Shown here one piece after another: positions 53,414 to 62,226 of a stretch of DNA of 64,000 bases; the stretch's first letter is position 1, and every line of letters begins with the position of its first letter. The stretch is from positions 540,527-604,526 of the forward strand of contig JAHISV010000005.1 in the NCBI GenBank assembly GCA_018818065.1, given 5' to 3'. The position numbers and the translations under genes are program-made. The notes under the pieces were generated by a model, which was not told the origin of the DNA, did not search any database, and saw nothing but the letters and a program-made list of their open reading frames with translations. The DNA is from Bacteroidota bacterium (GTDB lineage Bacteria; Bacteroidota; Ignavibacteria; Ignavibacteriales; Melioribacteraceae).

Positions 53414-54109
53414 ATGAAACAGAGTCTACTGCTTATTTTGATTACTTTTATCTTCCTGTCCTGTGCTGAAAAAGAAGTTGAAGAAGTAACAGAATTAAAG
53501 ACAAATAAAGAAAAGGCCAGTTACACCATAGGCTACGATATTGGGAAAAATGTTAGTAAAAGAAAAATGGACATTGATACTAAAACTCTTTATCAGGGCA
53601 TTGAAGATGGATTAATTAGTAAAAATCCGCTTATAACCCAAAGTGAAATGGCGTCTGCCATGGATATGTTTGAAACTGAAAGGCAGAAAAAAGTTGAATT
53701 AGCCTTGCAGGAAAAAGGGGAAATTTACAAAGTTGAAGGCAAAAGGTTTCTTGATGAGAATAAAACCAAAGAAGGAATAGTTACCTTTAAAACTGGCGTA
53801 CAGATGAAAGTACTGAAAGAAGGGACTGGCAAGAAGCCAACCCTGCAGAGCACAGTTGTCTTTCATTATATAGCTAAATTTTTTGATGAAACTCCATTCG
53901 ACAATTCTTATGAAGTTGGAACACCAATAGAATTTCCGATGATGCAATTATTGCCAGGGCAGCAGCAAGTACTGCTTGAAATGAAAGAAGGAGGCAGAGC
54001 GGTTGCGTTTATCCCCCCCAATATGGGTTTTGGGGCAACAAGTGGCGGGGAACTAATTCCACCAAACACGACTTTAATCTACGAGATGGAGCTTCTTGAA
54101 GTGAAGTAA
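53414..54109 (+). CDS. FKBP-type peptidyl-prolyl isomerase lipoprotein
   Basis: 231 residues. Type II signal (LLILITFIFLSC) then an N-terminal dimerisation domain (YTIGYDIGKNVSKRKMDID...), and an FKBP domain at about 125-231 (VVFHYIAKFFDETPFDNSYE, GTPIEFPMMQLLPG, GGELIPPNTTLIYEMELLEV). The overall layout is that of Mip/FkpA. It catalyses proline cis-trans isomerisation in the cell envelope. GAGGG before the ATG supports the start. Confidence 0.93.
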   Translation: MKQSLLLILITFIFLSCAEKEVEEVTELKTNKEKASYTIGYDIGKNVSKRKMDIDTKTLYQGIEDGLISKNPLITQSEMASAMDMFETERQKKVELALQEKGEIYKVEGKRFLDENKTKEGIVTFKTGVQMKVLKEGTGKKPTLQSTVVFHYIAKFFDETPFDNSYEVGTPIEFPMMQLLPGQQQVLLEMKEGGRAVAFIPPNMGFGATSGGELIPPNTTLIYEMELLEVK

Positions 54110-54110
54110 T

Positions 54111-54150
54111 AAAATCAAAATGCCGCTTAATTAGCGGCATTTTGATTTTT
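54111..54150. terminator. Long rho-independent terminator after the FKBP gene
   Basis: A 17-base perfect stem (AAAATCAAAATGCCGCT with its complement) and a 5-base loop, with T-rich sequence on the plus strand. It lies directly after the FKBP stop. The convergent beta-barrel gene on the other strand may also use it. Confidence 0.93.
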
Positions 54151-54209
54151 ATTCGATAACTCTTAAAAATTAAAATAGGGAGAAATATCTCCTCCCTTAA
54201 CAAAAAAAA

Positions 54210-54746
54210 TTATAATCCAAAAAATACAGTAGCGTTGATGATTAGACCATCAGCATCGTAATCTGTATTTGAGTTTTCAAATTGATATTTCATAAAAACA
54301 TATTTCAAATCAGCTGCTAAAATTATATTGCCCAAAGGTATTTCAGCTCCAGCACCAATATGGTAGCCAATTTCAGAATCAGTATAGTCGCCAAGGCTAC
54401 TACCGTTATATGTCATTTCAATCTTATAGTTATACCACCCAATTCCGGCAATACCATAGACTATTGGAAGTGGATATAAAAGTGCTGAAACCATAACAGG
54501 ATAAAAGCTGGCTTTTAGTTCAGCGCCACTCTCTTCTGTTGTTTCTGAACGATAGTTGATTGCTCCTTCAATTCCTAATGAACCAAATTTTGCTCTGACG
54601 GCTCCACCAAACAATATTGAACCATCTGTTCCTTCCTGAGAAGGTGCAAAATATCCCAATTGTGGTCCAAGCATAATTTTTTGAGCATTTGTGGTTGTTG
54701 CAACCATTGCAAGGATGGCGAATAAAAACAGTACTTTTTTAATCAT
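54210..54746 (-). CDS. Small outer-membrane beta-barrel protein
   Basis: 178 residues with a signal peptide (LFLFAILAMVATTTNA) and eight-strand-like barrel sequence (GPQLGYFAPSQ, LFGGAVRAKFGSLGIEGAIN, GYHIGAGAEIPLGNIILAAD), ending ATVFFGL with a terminal aromatic. Resembles OmpW/OprF-like barrels. Function in the envelope unknown. Confidence 0.75.
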   Translation of the reverse strand: MIKKVLFLFAILAMVATTTNAQKIMLGPQLGYFAPSQEGTDGSILFGGAVRAKFGSLGIEGAINYRSETTEESGAELKASFYPVMVSALLYPLPIVYGIAGIGWYNYKIEMTYNGSSLGDYTDSEIGYHIGAGAEIPLGNIILAADLKYVFMKYQFENSNTDYDADGLIINATVFFGL

Positions 54747-55004
54747 AATAGTTCCCCAAGTATTTGTGAAAAGAAATATATAGTGAATTACGTAGTGCTC
54801 CTACGGAAATACCTATTACGATGTTGCTGTAATTGAAATAACAAAAAAATAAACTAATTGTAAAGAAAATATATTGTTATTTATCACAATTTTTTACCAA
54901 CAAAACATAATGGAAAATTCATTGAAATATTATTTTCACATTTTAATTTGATTCGTAGGTCTTATTTTTCTATTTTTTAATCCAAACAAACTTCGGGGGT
55001 AATA

Positions 55005-55934
55005 ATGGATCGTAGAAAATTTCTTAAAAGTTCTATTGGTGCGGGTATAATTGCGGGAGCTGTCGGTCAGTTTGGAAAACTTTCCAATATACTTGCCGGT
55101 ACTCCTCAGGAGGAGGTAAAAAAAGAGTTTGATCTAGTTGCTGTAAAAGGTGGTGAGCCTGATGTCATGTTCGATAAAGGGATTGCTTCTCTAGGTGGTA
55201 TGAAAAGCTTTGTAAAAAAAGGACAAACTGTTTGTGTTAAACCAAACATTGGCTGGGATAAAACTCCCGAATATGCAGCCAATACTCACCCCAAACTTGT
55301 AAAACGAATTATTGAAAGTTGCTTTGAAGCAGGAGCCTCGGACGTTTATGTTTTTGATAATACATGCGATGAATGGCGAGGATGTTACGAAAATAGTGGA
55401 ATCCAAAAAGCTGTTGAAGAGGCAGGCGGTAAACTTGTTCCGGGTAATGATGAAAAGTATTACCGCGAAGTTCAGGTGCCAAATGGGAAAAGATTAAAAA
55501 CTGCAAAGGTTCATGAAAAAGTTCTCGACTCAGATGTGTTTATAAATGTACCCGTGCTAAAGTCTCATGGTGGAGCACGATTAACAATTTCAATGAAGAA
55601 CCTTATGGGTGTTGTCTGGGACCGCAGATTCTGGCACAGAAATGATCTTCACCAATGTATTGCTGATTACGCAACCTTTGAAAGAAAACCTGATTTGAAT
55701 GTTGTTGATTGTTATGGTGTAATGATGCAAAATGGTCCTCGTGGTGTTTCAGTAAAAGATGTAAAATTCTTTAAATCACTTTTAATTTCAAAAGACATGG
55801 TCGCTGTGGATGCCGCTGCCACAAAACTATTTGGAATGGAAGTGGACGATGTTTCTTATATAAATATTGCTCACGAGATGAAAGTAGGCAATAAAAATCT
55901 GGATTCACTTAACATTAACAGATTAAAAGTATAG
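55005..55934 (+). CDS. DUF362 protein with Tat signal
   Basis: 309 residues. MDRRKFLKSS is a twin-arginine motif (DRRKFLK), followed by a hydrophobic stretch. The body is the DUF362 fold (TVCVKPNIGWDKTPEYAANT, FINVPVLKSHGGARLTISMK, NLMGVVWDRRFWH). No ferredoxin motif, unlike some DUF362 proteins, but the next gene seven bases on is a polyferredoxin, so the two probably act together in a periplasmic redox reaction of unknown substrate. Confidence 0.85.
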   Translation: MDRRKFLKSSIGAGIIAGAVGQFGKLSNILAGTPQEEVKKEFDLVAVKGGEPDVMFDKGIASLGGMKSFVKKGQTVCVKPNIGWDKTPEYAANTHPKLVKRIIESCFEAGASDVYVFDNTCDEWRGCYENSGIQKAVEEAGGKLVPGNDEKYYREVQVPNGKRLKTAKVHEKVLDSDVFINVPVLKSHGGARLTISMKNLMGVVWDRRFWHRNDLHQCIADYATFERKPDLNVVDCYGVMMQNGPRGVSVKDVKFFKSLLISKDMVAVDAAATKLFGMEVDDVSYINIAHEMKVGNKNLDSLNINRLKV

Positions 55935-55941
55935 GCTTAGG

Positions 55942-57522
55942 TTGAAAAATAAATTGAAAACTACAAGAGTGATTTTGTCACTCTTGTTTTTTATTGGGAC
56001 TACGGTTCTATTCCTCGATATCAAAAACGCTTTCGTTACGGAAGTAAGTTCTACGGTTCTTTTCTTGCAATTAATTCCAGCCTTGATGAAATTCATCTAC
56101 TTGCTCGGTTTTTCGGCGATTGGTTTTTTAGTTGTAATATTATTGACTGCTATTTTCGGGCGTGTCTATTGCTCATCTATCTGCCCGCTGGGTACGCTTC
56201 AGGACATTTTTACAGCCATTTCCAAAAGAGTAAAAAAAATAAAGTATAAGTTCAGTGAGCCATCAAATAAGGTCCGTTATTCCATTTTAGGGATAGTTTC
56301 GTTACTTCTAATATTCGGATTATCAATTGGTGTATTATTGCTTGATCCTTTCAGTAATTTTGGACGTTTTGTTACATTCTTCCTTCGCCCTATTGTAATG
56401 CTGGCAAATAATGGCATTGCTTCATCGTTAGAACTATTCGATAATTATTCTGTCTACCCGGTTGAAGTGAAAGGTTTTGACATTATTGCTTCTTTAATGC
56501 CATTCATTCTGTTTGTAATTGTTTTTGTCCTTTCATATAAGTACGGCAGACTTTATTGCAACAGTGTATGTCCGGTTGGAACCCTGCTTGGTCTGTTGTC
56601 TAAATTCTCAATATTCCGAATTGTAATTGACAAAAATTCCTGTTCAGGCTGCGGCGTTTGCGCGCGAGTATGTAAATCAGAATGCATTGATTCCCTAAAC
56701 CACTATGTGGATGAAACGCGCTGCGTGGAATGTTTTAATTGTCTTGGTGTTTGCCCTTCTACAAGTATCGAGTATAAAGTATCAAAAAAAATAACCGGAC
56801 AAAATAAACCTGAAGGGGATGCTAATTCCGGGAAAAGAGATTTTATTAAGAAAGTCGGATTGTTCATATTTGTTACTACCGGATTGGCTAAGGCACAGGA
56901 AAAAATAAAAGTTTATGTTGATAATGATGTACCTGTTATAAGGACTAACCCGATTGCGCCACCCGGCTCGATTAGTATTGAACATTTTACTAATCAATGC
57001 ACAGCTTGCCATCTTTGTATAAGCGCCTGTCCTACTCAAGTATTACAACCATCTTTTCTTGAGTATGGATTTATTGGAATGCTGCAGCCGTTATTGAATA
57101 ACAGCAAAGGATTTTGTAATTACGAATGTACAGCCTGCCTTGATGTTTGTCCTGCCGGTGCCATTCTACCAAGCCAACTGGCTAATAAAAAACTGATTCA
57201 AATTGGCAAGGCAAAATTTATAAAAGAAAACTGTGTTGTAGAAACACAGGGAACCGACTGCGGCGCCTGTGCTGAACATTGCCCGACTAAGGCTGTTAAA
57301 ATGATGCCTTATGTTCATGAGAAATATCCTGACAAGAATTTGAAGATACCAGAAGTTACTGAAGAAACCTGCATCGGCTGCGGAGCTTGCGAATATGCCT
57401 GTCCTTCCAAGCCCTGGAAATCGATATACGTTGAAAGCAATGTTGTTCATGCGCTGGCTAAAAAACCACCTGAGCAGGATATTGAGCAAGAAGTTTCGGA
57501 AGGGGAAGATTTTCCATTTTAA
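55942..57522 (+). CDS. NapH/MauM-like membrane polyferredoxin fused to a NapG-like domain
   Basis: 526 residues starting at TTG (55942). NapH-like part: helices at about 10-30, 45-70, 110-150, 175-200, with CSSICPLGT and CNSVCPVGT (CX3CP) and then two 4Fe-4S motifs (CSGCGVCARVCKSEC, CVECFNCLGVCP). A second block begins at GKRDFIKKVGLFIFVTTGLA, a degenerate Tat-like signal or helix, followed by four more cluster motifs (CTACHLCISACP, CTACLDVCPAG, CGACAEHCP, CIGCGACEYACP). Together it is a one-chain NapH plus NapG, an electron route from quinol to periplasmic partners, presumably the DUF362 protein upstream. Confidence 0.88.
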   Translation: MKNKLKTTRVILSLLFFIGTTVLFLDIKNAFVTEVSSTVLFLQLIPALMKFIYLLGFSAIGFLVVILLTAIFGRVYCSSICPLGTLQDIFTAISKRVKKIKYKFSEPSNKVRYSILGIVSLLLIFGLSIGVLLLDPFSNFGRFVTFFLRPIVMLANNGIASSLELFDNYSVYPVEVKGFDIIASLMPFILFVIVFVLSYKYGRLYCNSVCPVGTLLGLLSKFSIFRIVIDKNSCSGCGVCARVCKSECIDSLNHYVDETRCVECFNCLGVCPSTSIEYKVSKKITGQNKPEGDANSGKRDFIKKVGLFIFVTTGLAKAQEKIKVYVDNDVPVIRTNPIAPPGSISIEHFTNQCTACHLCISACPTQVLQPSFLEYGFIGMLQPLLNNSKGFCNYECTACLDVCPAGAILPSQLANKKLIQIGKAKFIKENCVVETQGTDCGACAEHCPTKAVKMMPYVHEKYPDKNLKIPEVTEETCIGCGACEYACPSKPWKSIYVESNVVHALAKKPPEQDIEQEVSEGEDFPF

Positions 57523-57527
57523 ATATA

Positions 57528-57551
57528 AAAGAGCGACATTGGTCGCTCTTT
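57528..57551. terminator. Rho-independent terminator
   Basis: Stem AAAGAGCGAC/GTCGCTCTTT with loop ATTG, just after the polyferredoxin stop and before the convergent FG-GAP gene. Confidence 0.85.
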
Positions 57552-57569
57552 ATCCCCCCCAACCCCAAA

Positions 57570-59012
57570 TTATTTAAGCAAAGTCATTTTTTTAGTCGAG
57601 ATAAAATTATCAGCAGAAAGGGTATAAAAATAAATACTGCTTGCCAGATTCTCACCGTTAAATTCAATCGAATACTTTCCGGCAGCATAAGTGCCTGAAG
57701 CCAGGGTTGAAACTTCCTCTCCAAATATTGAATAAATTTTTAAGGTAATGTCTGTTGTGTTGGGAACAGAAAAAGAAATATTGGTAGATGGATTAAAAGG
57801 GTTCGGATAATTTTGTTCAAGCAAATATCCGGTTGGGATATCATTCTCTTCTTCAATTTCAACTACAGTTGTGTTTTCGTACCACCTGATTTCATTGTTC
57901 CCGTTGTGGCTGCTTCCGGCAATCAGGTCTATATCACCATCCCCATCCACATCACCTGAGTGCAGGGGCCAAACACGATAAAAGTCATCATCAATAAATA
58001 CTTTTGTCCAGGTTATCGGATCGCCTCCTTCATTAATCCAGGCACAGATTTCCCCTCTACCTTGAGAGGTTCCAATAATGTCCATATCCCCGTCTTTATC
58101 AAGATCCGCAGCATGAGCAATACACGCTGTTGTAAAACTGTATTGTAGTGTCTGTCGTTGCCAGGTTACCGGATCCCCGCCATCATTTCGCCACCATGCA
58201 ATCTGATTGCCAAGATATGCGGCACCAATAACATCCTGATCCCCATCACCATCAATATCCACAGCTTCAACTCTGTGAGCACCAAAGAAATTTGCCATAA
58301 TAAGTTGTTTCGTCCAGGTAATCGGACTCCCTCCGTCATTACGCCACCACGTCACTTCATTATCAATAATTGATGCTCCGATAATGTCCATGTCACCATC
58401 TCCATCCATATCACCTGCTCTTACTGATTTTGCAAGTGTGTAGTTAGTAACTATGGTCTGCTCTGTCCATGTCGGGTTGCTACCTCCGCCATTATACCAA
58501 AGGGCAATTTTATTTAGATCAGAAGATGCAGCCAATACATCAAAGTCACCATCATTATCAATGTCGCATGAATAGACTTCATGAGCGTTTATGAAACTAT
58601 TACCAATTGTGTGCCTTGTCCACGTGATAGGAGAGCCCCCATCATTTTCCCAATAGGCCACTCCTGGGTTGCCAACGTATGCAGCACCAAGAATATCCAG
58701 ATCGCCATCACCATCATAATCTTGTGCATAAACGGAATGGGCGCTGCCAACGTTGTAAGCAACTATTCGCTTTGTCCAACCCGGAATCTGATCCCCATTA
58801 TTTTCAAATAATATAATTTGATTGTCTACTAAACCGGCAGCTAAAACATCAAGGTCTCCATCAGCATCAATATCACAGGAATAGACTGAACCTGCACCAT
58901 GTGTATTGCTGCTAATAGTTCTTTTTTGAAAAGTAACTTGTGCGCTTACGCCGGAATGAAAAAATAGAGTTGCCACTATAAAGACTAAAAAAACTGAAAA
59001 TGATTTTATCAT
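57570..59012 (-). CDS. Secreted FG-GAP/VCBS repeat protein with type IX sorting domain
   Basis: 480 residues. A signal peptide (FLVFIVATLFFHSGVSAQ) is followed by seven tandem repeats, each with a DxDxDGDxD calcium-binding loop and a VxGAxxxDNxIxWWxNDGG-like strand, forming an FG-GAP beta-propeller. The C-terminus (about 400-480) is a type IX secretion sorting domain with the classic YLLEQNYPNPFNPSTNISFS motif. The protein is therefore exported to the surface or medium; the binding partner is unknown. This is a strong taxonomic marker. Confidence 0.93.
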   Translation of the reverse strand: MIKSFSVFLVFIVATLFFHSGVSAQVTFQKRTISSNTHGAGSVYSCDIDADGDLDVLAAGLVDNQIILFENNGDQIPGWTKRIVAYNVGSAHSVYAQDYDGDGDLDILGAAYVGNPGVAYWENDGGSPITWTRHTIGNSFINAHEVYSCDIDNDGDFDVLAASSDLNKIALWYNGGGSNPTWTEQTIVTNYTLAKSVRAGDMDGDGDMDIIGASIIDNEVTWWRNDGGSPITWTKQLIMANFFGAHRVEAVDIDGDGDQDVIGAAYLGNQIAWWRNDGGDPVTWQRQTLQYSFTTACIAHAADLDKDGDMDIIGTSQGRGEICAWINEGGDPITWTKVFIDDDFYRVWPLHSGDVDGDGDIDLIAGSSHNGNNEIRWYENTTVVEIEEENDIPTGYLLEQNYPNPFNPSTNISFSVPNTTDITLKIYSIFGEEVSTLASGTYAAGKYSIEFNGENLASSIYFYTLSADNFISTKKMTLLK

Positions 59013-59134
59013 TATTCCCCCAAAAGTTTACTGTTGTATTAAAAATCTTAGGAAAACTAAAAAGTAAAGCGGGGATTGGTAAGTCACTAATAGCGAATTT
59101 CAATATGCACTTGTGAAATTCAATATTGGAAAAT

Positions 59135-59836
59135 TTATTTGTGGAATCTTGATGATAGCTCTTTGTAAACCTTACGGTTTAATGGCAGTTCGGTATTGTC
59201 TTTAAGGTAAAGTTTATATTTGCCGCCTGCATCGTGTCCAAAAGAATTAATTGAATTAATATCCACAATATAAGAGCGATGTATTCTTAAGAACCTGTCC
59301 GGAAGTATCTGTTCCAATCTGTCCATGGTTTTATTAAGTAAGGCTGAATTGCCATTTTTCAATTCTGCCAGGACGTATGTGTCTGCCGCTCTGAAATAGT
59401 GTATCTCATCAATATTTATTATGTGTGTTTCATTTTTTTTTCTGTAAGAAAGATATTTTGTAGTCGCTTCATTTTTGCCAGTCTGGGAGAAATATCGGTT
59501 AAACATTTTTTCAAATCGCGGCCTATCGAATGGTTTTGCAATAAAGTCAAAAACTCCATATTCGAAAGCTTCAATTGCCTTTTCTGTGTATGCTGAAACA
59601 ATAACTGTGTGGAATGATTCAGTTGTAATATCTTCAAGCAGAGAAAATCCATTTTCTCCATTAAGGTTCAGATCCAGCAGACATAAATCAAATTTATGGT
59701 CCATAATTATTTTTTTTGCTGAGGACAAAGTACCTTGCAAGGTTACCGTCTCAAGTTTATCTTTTAATACTTCTCTGCAAATAAATTCAATGTCGCGTGC
59801 AATAGGTGGTTCGTCTTCAACTATTAAAATATTCAT
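59135..59836 (-). CDS. LytTR-family response regulator
   Basis: 233 residues. Receiver domain (about 2-115; EDEPPIARD, phospho-acceptor in LCLLDLNLNGENG, FIAKPF) then a LytTR DNA-binding domain (about 130-233; EIHYFRAADTYVLAEL, FLRIHRSYIVDINSI). It pairs with the LytS-like kinase upstream (gap 4 bases) and would bind direct repeats upstream of target genes. Confidence 0.92.
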   Translation of the reverse strand: MNILIVEDEPPIARDIEFICREVLKDKLETVTLQGTLSSAKKIIMDHKFDLCLLDLNLNGENGFSLLEDITTESFHTVIVSAYTEKAIEAFEYGVFDFIAKPFDRPRFEKMFNRYFSQTGKNEATTKYLSYRKKNETHIINIDEIHYFRAADTYVLAELKNGNSALLNKTMDRLEQILPDRFLRIHRSYIVDINSINSFGHDAGGKYKLYLKDNTELPLNRKVYKELSSRFHK

Positions 59837-59840
59837 AAGA

Positions 59841-61562
59841 TCACCGCTTTATTGAAATGTTAATTTGCCAGAGAGTATCATCAAAAGAATAATCAAAATC
59901 GTACTTACCGGAAATGTTTTCTTCTAATCTGGACCTTACATATTTTAATCCAAGTCCCTCTTCGATTTCATCTTTTGATTTATTCTCAAGTGTCTTTAAT
60001 CGTCCCCCATTGTTGGAGATGGAATATTTAATCACATCGAACTCAACTGATTGTTCTATATTAAAACAACCGGATTCACCAATTTCAAATGCATGTGTCA
60101 ATCCGTTTTCAATAAGTGTGTGAAAAATCATTGGGGGAATTCTTTCTTCTGGGGAAGAGATTCTGGTATTCAAAGTGTATTCTACTTCCTTTCGAAAGCT
60201 CATTAGTTTTAAATGACTTCTGCATAGTTCGACTTCGGTTGAAACTGGGATCATTGATTCAAGAGCAATTTTATTTATTAACCTAAATTCTTCAGCCAAT
60301 GCCTGAATGAATTCAATTGCAGCATCAGGCTTTTCTCTGATATAGGATTTTATTGACTGAAGCGTATTCATAAGAAAATGAGGCTGAATGTTTTTTCTTA
60401 AAAGTTCTTTTTCAAGATTGTGTGTAATTCTTAAAGCTTCTTCATGCAGCCTGTAATCTTCACGCACTTGCTGACTCATTGCCAGTATTATGAAAAATAC
60501 GAAAAGAATATCCGGTGCAGACTCTACATACTGTGGAAGTTGGATTCCGGCAAATATATCTTCGAGGGGTAGCAGCAAAATAGTTGTTCCTATCAGGGCC
60601 GATATACTTCCTCTAATATGCTTGTAAATTGAGTTTATTAATCCACTTAAAAGGAGAAGAGAAATAAAGTAGTACCTAAAAACATAATATGAATAAGTCA
60701 ATTCAAAAAAATGCGGGAGAATTGAAATAAGAACAAGTATTGGCAATAAGATTTTTATCTTAGGTATTTTGAACACGACTAGCACGAACATAGCTATAAG
60801 TATCCAGAATACTGTTCGTAATAGGTGATCAAGATGGATCACTTTCCAAAAGATAATTGTTGAGAGGTCTAAGTAGTCAATTATTGGGAATTCGAGAAAT
60901 CGGAAAGCTGATATTAGGCTAATGGCCGCAAAGATTAAGTAACCTCTATGCCTGCTTCCGCCCCAGAACAAGGCCAGGCAGATCAGTGCAGCAGTGATAT
61001 AAACCCCTGCAGTGCCAAGTTGAAACGCGTAGTACTCGTCTCTTCCATTGAGAATATTTGAGTAGTATCCGAAAACAATACTATTATCGTACCATGAAAA
61101 TTTTGGATTGTCAATGTGTAAAAGAATTCTCAGGTTGTGCTTTCCGGCAGAAGTTTGTGACTGAGAAAGATAAAACGTATTAAAGGCAATATCCGGATGT
61201 GGTAACGAATCAATGTCTCCATTAAAACCGATAACTTCGTTATCCCAATAAATTTGATATCTGCTGCCCAGCCCATCAATCTTAATTGCTATAACATCTG
61301 ATTCTCTATGAGAACCAATTATATTTAATTCTGTCTCCAGCCAAAAGGATCCAAGGTCAAGCGAAGGATGTTCAAAAATATTATAAGCCTTCCATTCAGT
61401 ATTATTCGGCACGTTCTTCTGTAAAGGGGCTTCAATTTTTTGATAACGAAAATAACTTAAGACTTGTAAGTTTTCTGTTGTTAAATCAAAGGTATAATTT
61501 TGTCCAATTGCCTGGAATGAGAGGAGCAAAAAAAATGTAATATATTTGGCGATAAGTTGCAT
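59841..61562 (-). CDS. LytS-type sensor kinase with 7TM sensor domain
   Basis: 573 residues from the ATG at 61562. The TTG at 61604 lies in the T tract of the upstream terminator. A signal (YITFFLLLSFQAIGQ) is followed by a periplasmic domain of the DISM type (ILLHIDNPKFSWYDNSIVFG), seven helices (about 180-380), and a LytS-type kinase domain (RKNIQPHFLMNTLQSIKSYI, HTLIENGLTHAFE, GLGLKYVRSRLEE). The histidine is in PHFLMN. Cotranscribed with the LytTR regulator. Confidence 0.9.
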   Translation of the reverse strand: MQLIAKYITFFLLLSFQAIGQNYTFDLTTENLQVLSYFRYQKIEAPLQKNVPNNTEWKAYNIFEHPSLDLGSFWLETELNIIGSHRESDVIAIKIDGLGSRYQIYWDNEVIGFNGDIDSLPHPDIAFNTFYLSQSQTSAGKHNLRILLHIDNPKFSWYDNSIVFGYYSNILNGRDEYYAFQLGTAGVYITAALICLALFWGGSRHRGYLIFAAISLISAFRFLEFPIIDYLDLSTIIFWKVIHLDHLLRTVFWILIAMFVLVVFKIPKIKILLPILVLISILPHFFELTYSYYVFRYYFISLLLLSGLINSIYKHIRGSISALIGTTILLLPLEDIFAGIQLPQYVESAPDILFVFFIILAMSQQVREDYRLHEEALRITHNLEKELLRKNIQPHFLMNTLQSIKSYIREKPDAAIEFIQALAEEFRLINKIALESMIPVSTEVELCRSHLKLMSFRKEVEYTLNTRISSPEERIPPMIFHTLIENGLTHAFEIGESGCFNIEQSVEFDVIKYSISNNGGRLKTLENKSKDEIEEGLGLKYVRSRLEENISGKYDFDYSFDDTLWQINISIKR

Positions 61563-61602
61563 CTGCTGCAATTTTACATAATAACAAATATAAAAGCTAT
61601 GC

Positions 61603-61629
61603 AAAAAAAAGAGCGACCGAAGCCGCTCT
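61603..61629 (-). terminator. Terminator with a UUCG tetraloop
   Basis: On the minus strand an 8-base-pair stem AGAGCGGC/GTCGCTCT (one G-T pair) closes a TTCG tetraloop and is followed by eight T. It ends the ferredoxin transcript and separates it from the LytS/LytT unit. Confidence 0.85.
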
Positions 61630-61675
61630 GTTACTCTATCTCAAATGAAAGATGTTTTAAGTAAAATATGACTTA

Positions 61676-61852
61676 ATCAATTACCTGAAACACCTGGCAA
61701 AACTTTGTGCACATACCACAATCAGTACATTTTTCTTTATCAATCCTTGGCGCATCGAATGGGCTATCCTGAATAATTGCGCCCATCGGGCATGAACTCA
61801 TAACCGGGCAGTGGTGATTTTGCGGGCAGAACTCTTTATTTACATCAACCAT
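61676..61852 (-). CDS. 58-residue ferredoxin-like 4Fe-4S protein
   Basis: A short gene below usual length cut-offs, with AAAGGA eight bases before the ATG and a clean terminator behind it. It reads MVDVNKEFCPQNHHCPVMSSC and then PMGAIIQ, and later CTDCGMCTKFC (CX2CX2CX3C). The second half can hold one [4Fe-4S] cluster; the first half has cysteines at 9, 15 and 21 in the spacing C-x5-C-x5-CP, seen in small 4Fe-4S proteins of anaerobes. It is probably a cytoplasmic electron carrier. No partner gene adjacent. Confidence 0.85.
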
Positions 61853-62226
61853 TTTATTTTCCTTTAATAAGATTACAATGACACGTTTATCTTTTGTAGG
61901 ATATGATGTGAGTGGATAAGAAAGGATTCAGGTGGAAGGTAGAGTAAGATTATTATTAAGATTTGTGTGTGGTAGAGAAAAGGACTTGCTTTTCTGAAAT
62001 TAAAAGATATATTGACCGATTAAATGTCTAAAAAAATGTTAACATATAGCAGAATAATAGCGACTTATCTTCAAGAGTTCCATCATAAGAATATCCAATG
62101 GAGTTCCAGGGATTCCCATCCTAAACCATAATGCTGCTATAAGCAGCTAACCCCGGACAATACTATTTCAATTTCACAAGCTAATTAATTAGATAGCAGA
62201 AAATTCAGAATTATTTGGAGAGACAA
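61853..62226. other. 374-base intergenic region upstream of proC
   Basis: AT-rich DNA between the divergent ferredoxin and proC genes. A 5-base hairpin GCTGC-TATAA-GCAGC at 62133-62147 is too weak to name. The only plus-strand frames are short (up to about 31 codons) with no ribosome site. No RNA gene was recognised. Confidence 0.5.

Noticed and set aside
61563-61604. Upstream TTG start for the LytS-like kinase
   Set aside because: The TTG sits in the T tract of the preceding terminator, so it would not be in the kinase transcript.
62037-62132. 31-codon plus-strand frame upstream of proC
   Set aside because: No ribosome site, no hydrophobic or repeated pattern, and no hairpin after it.
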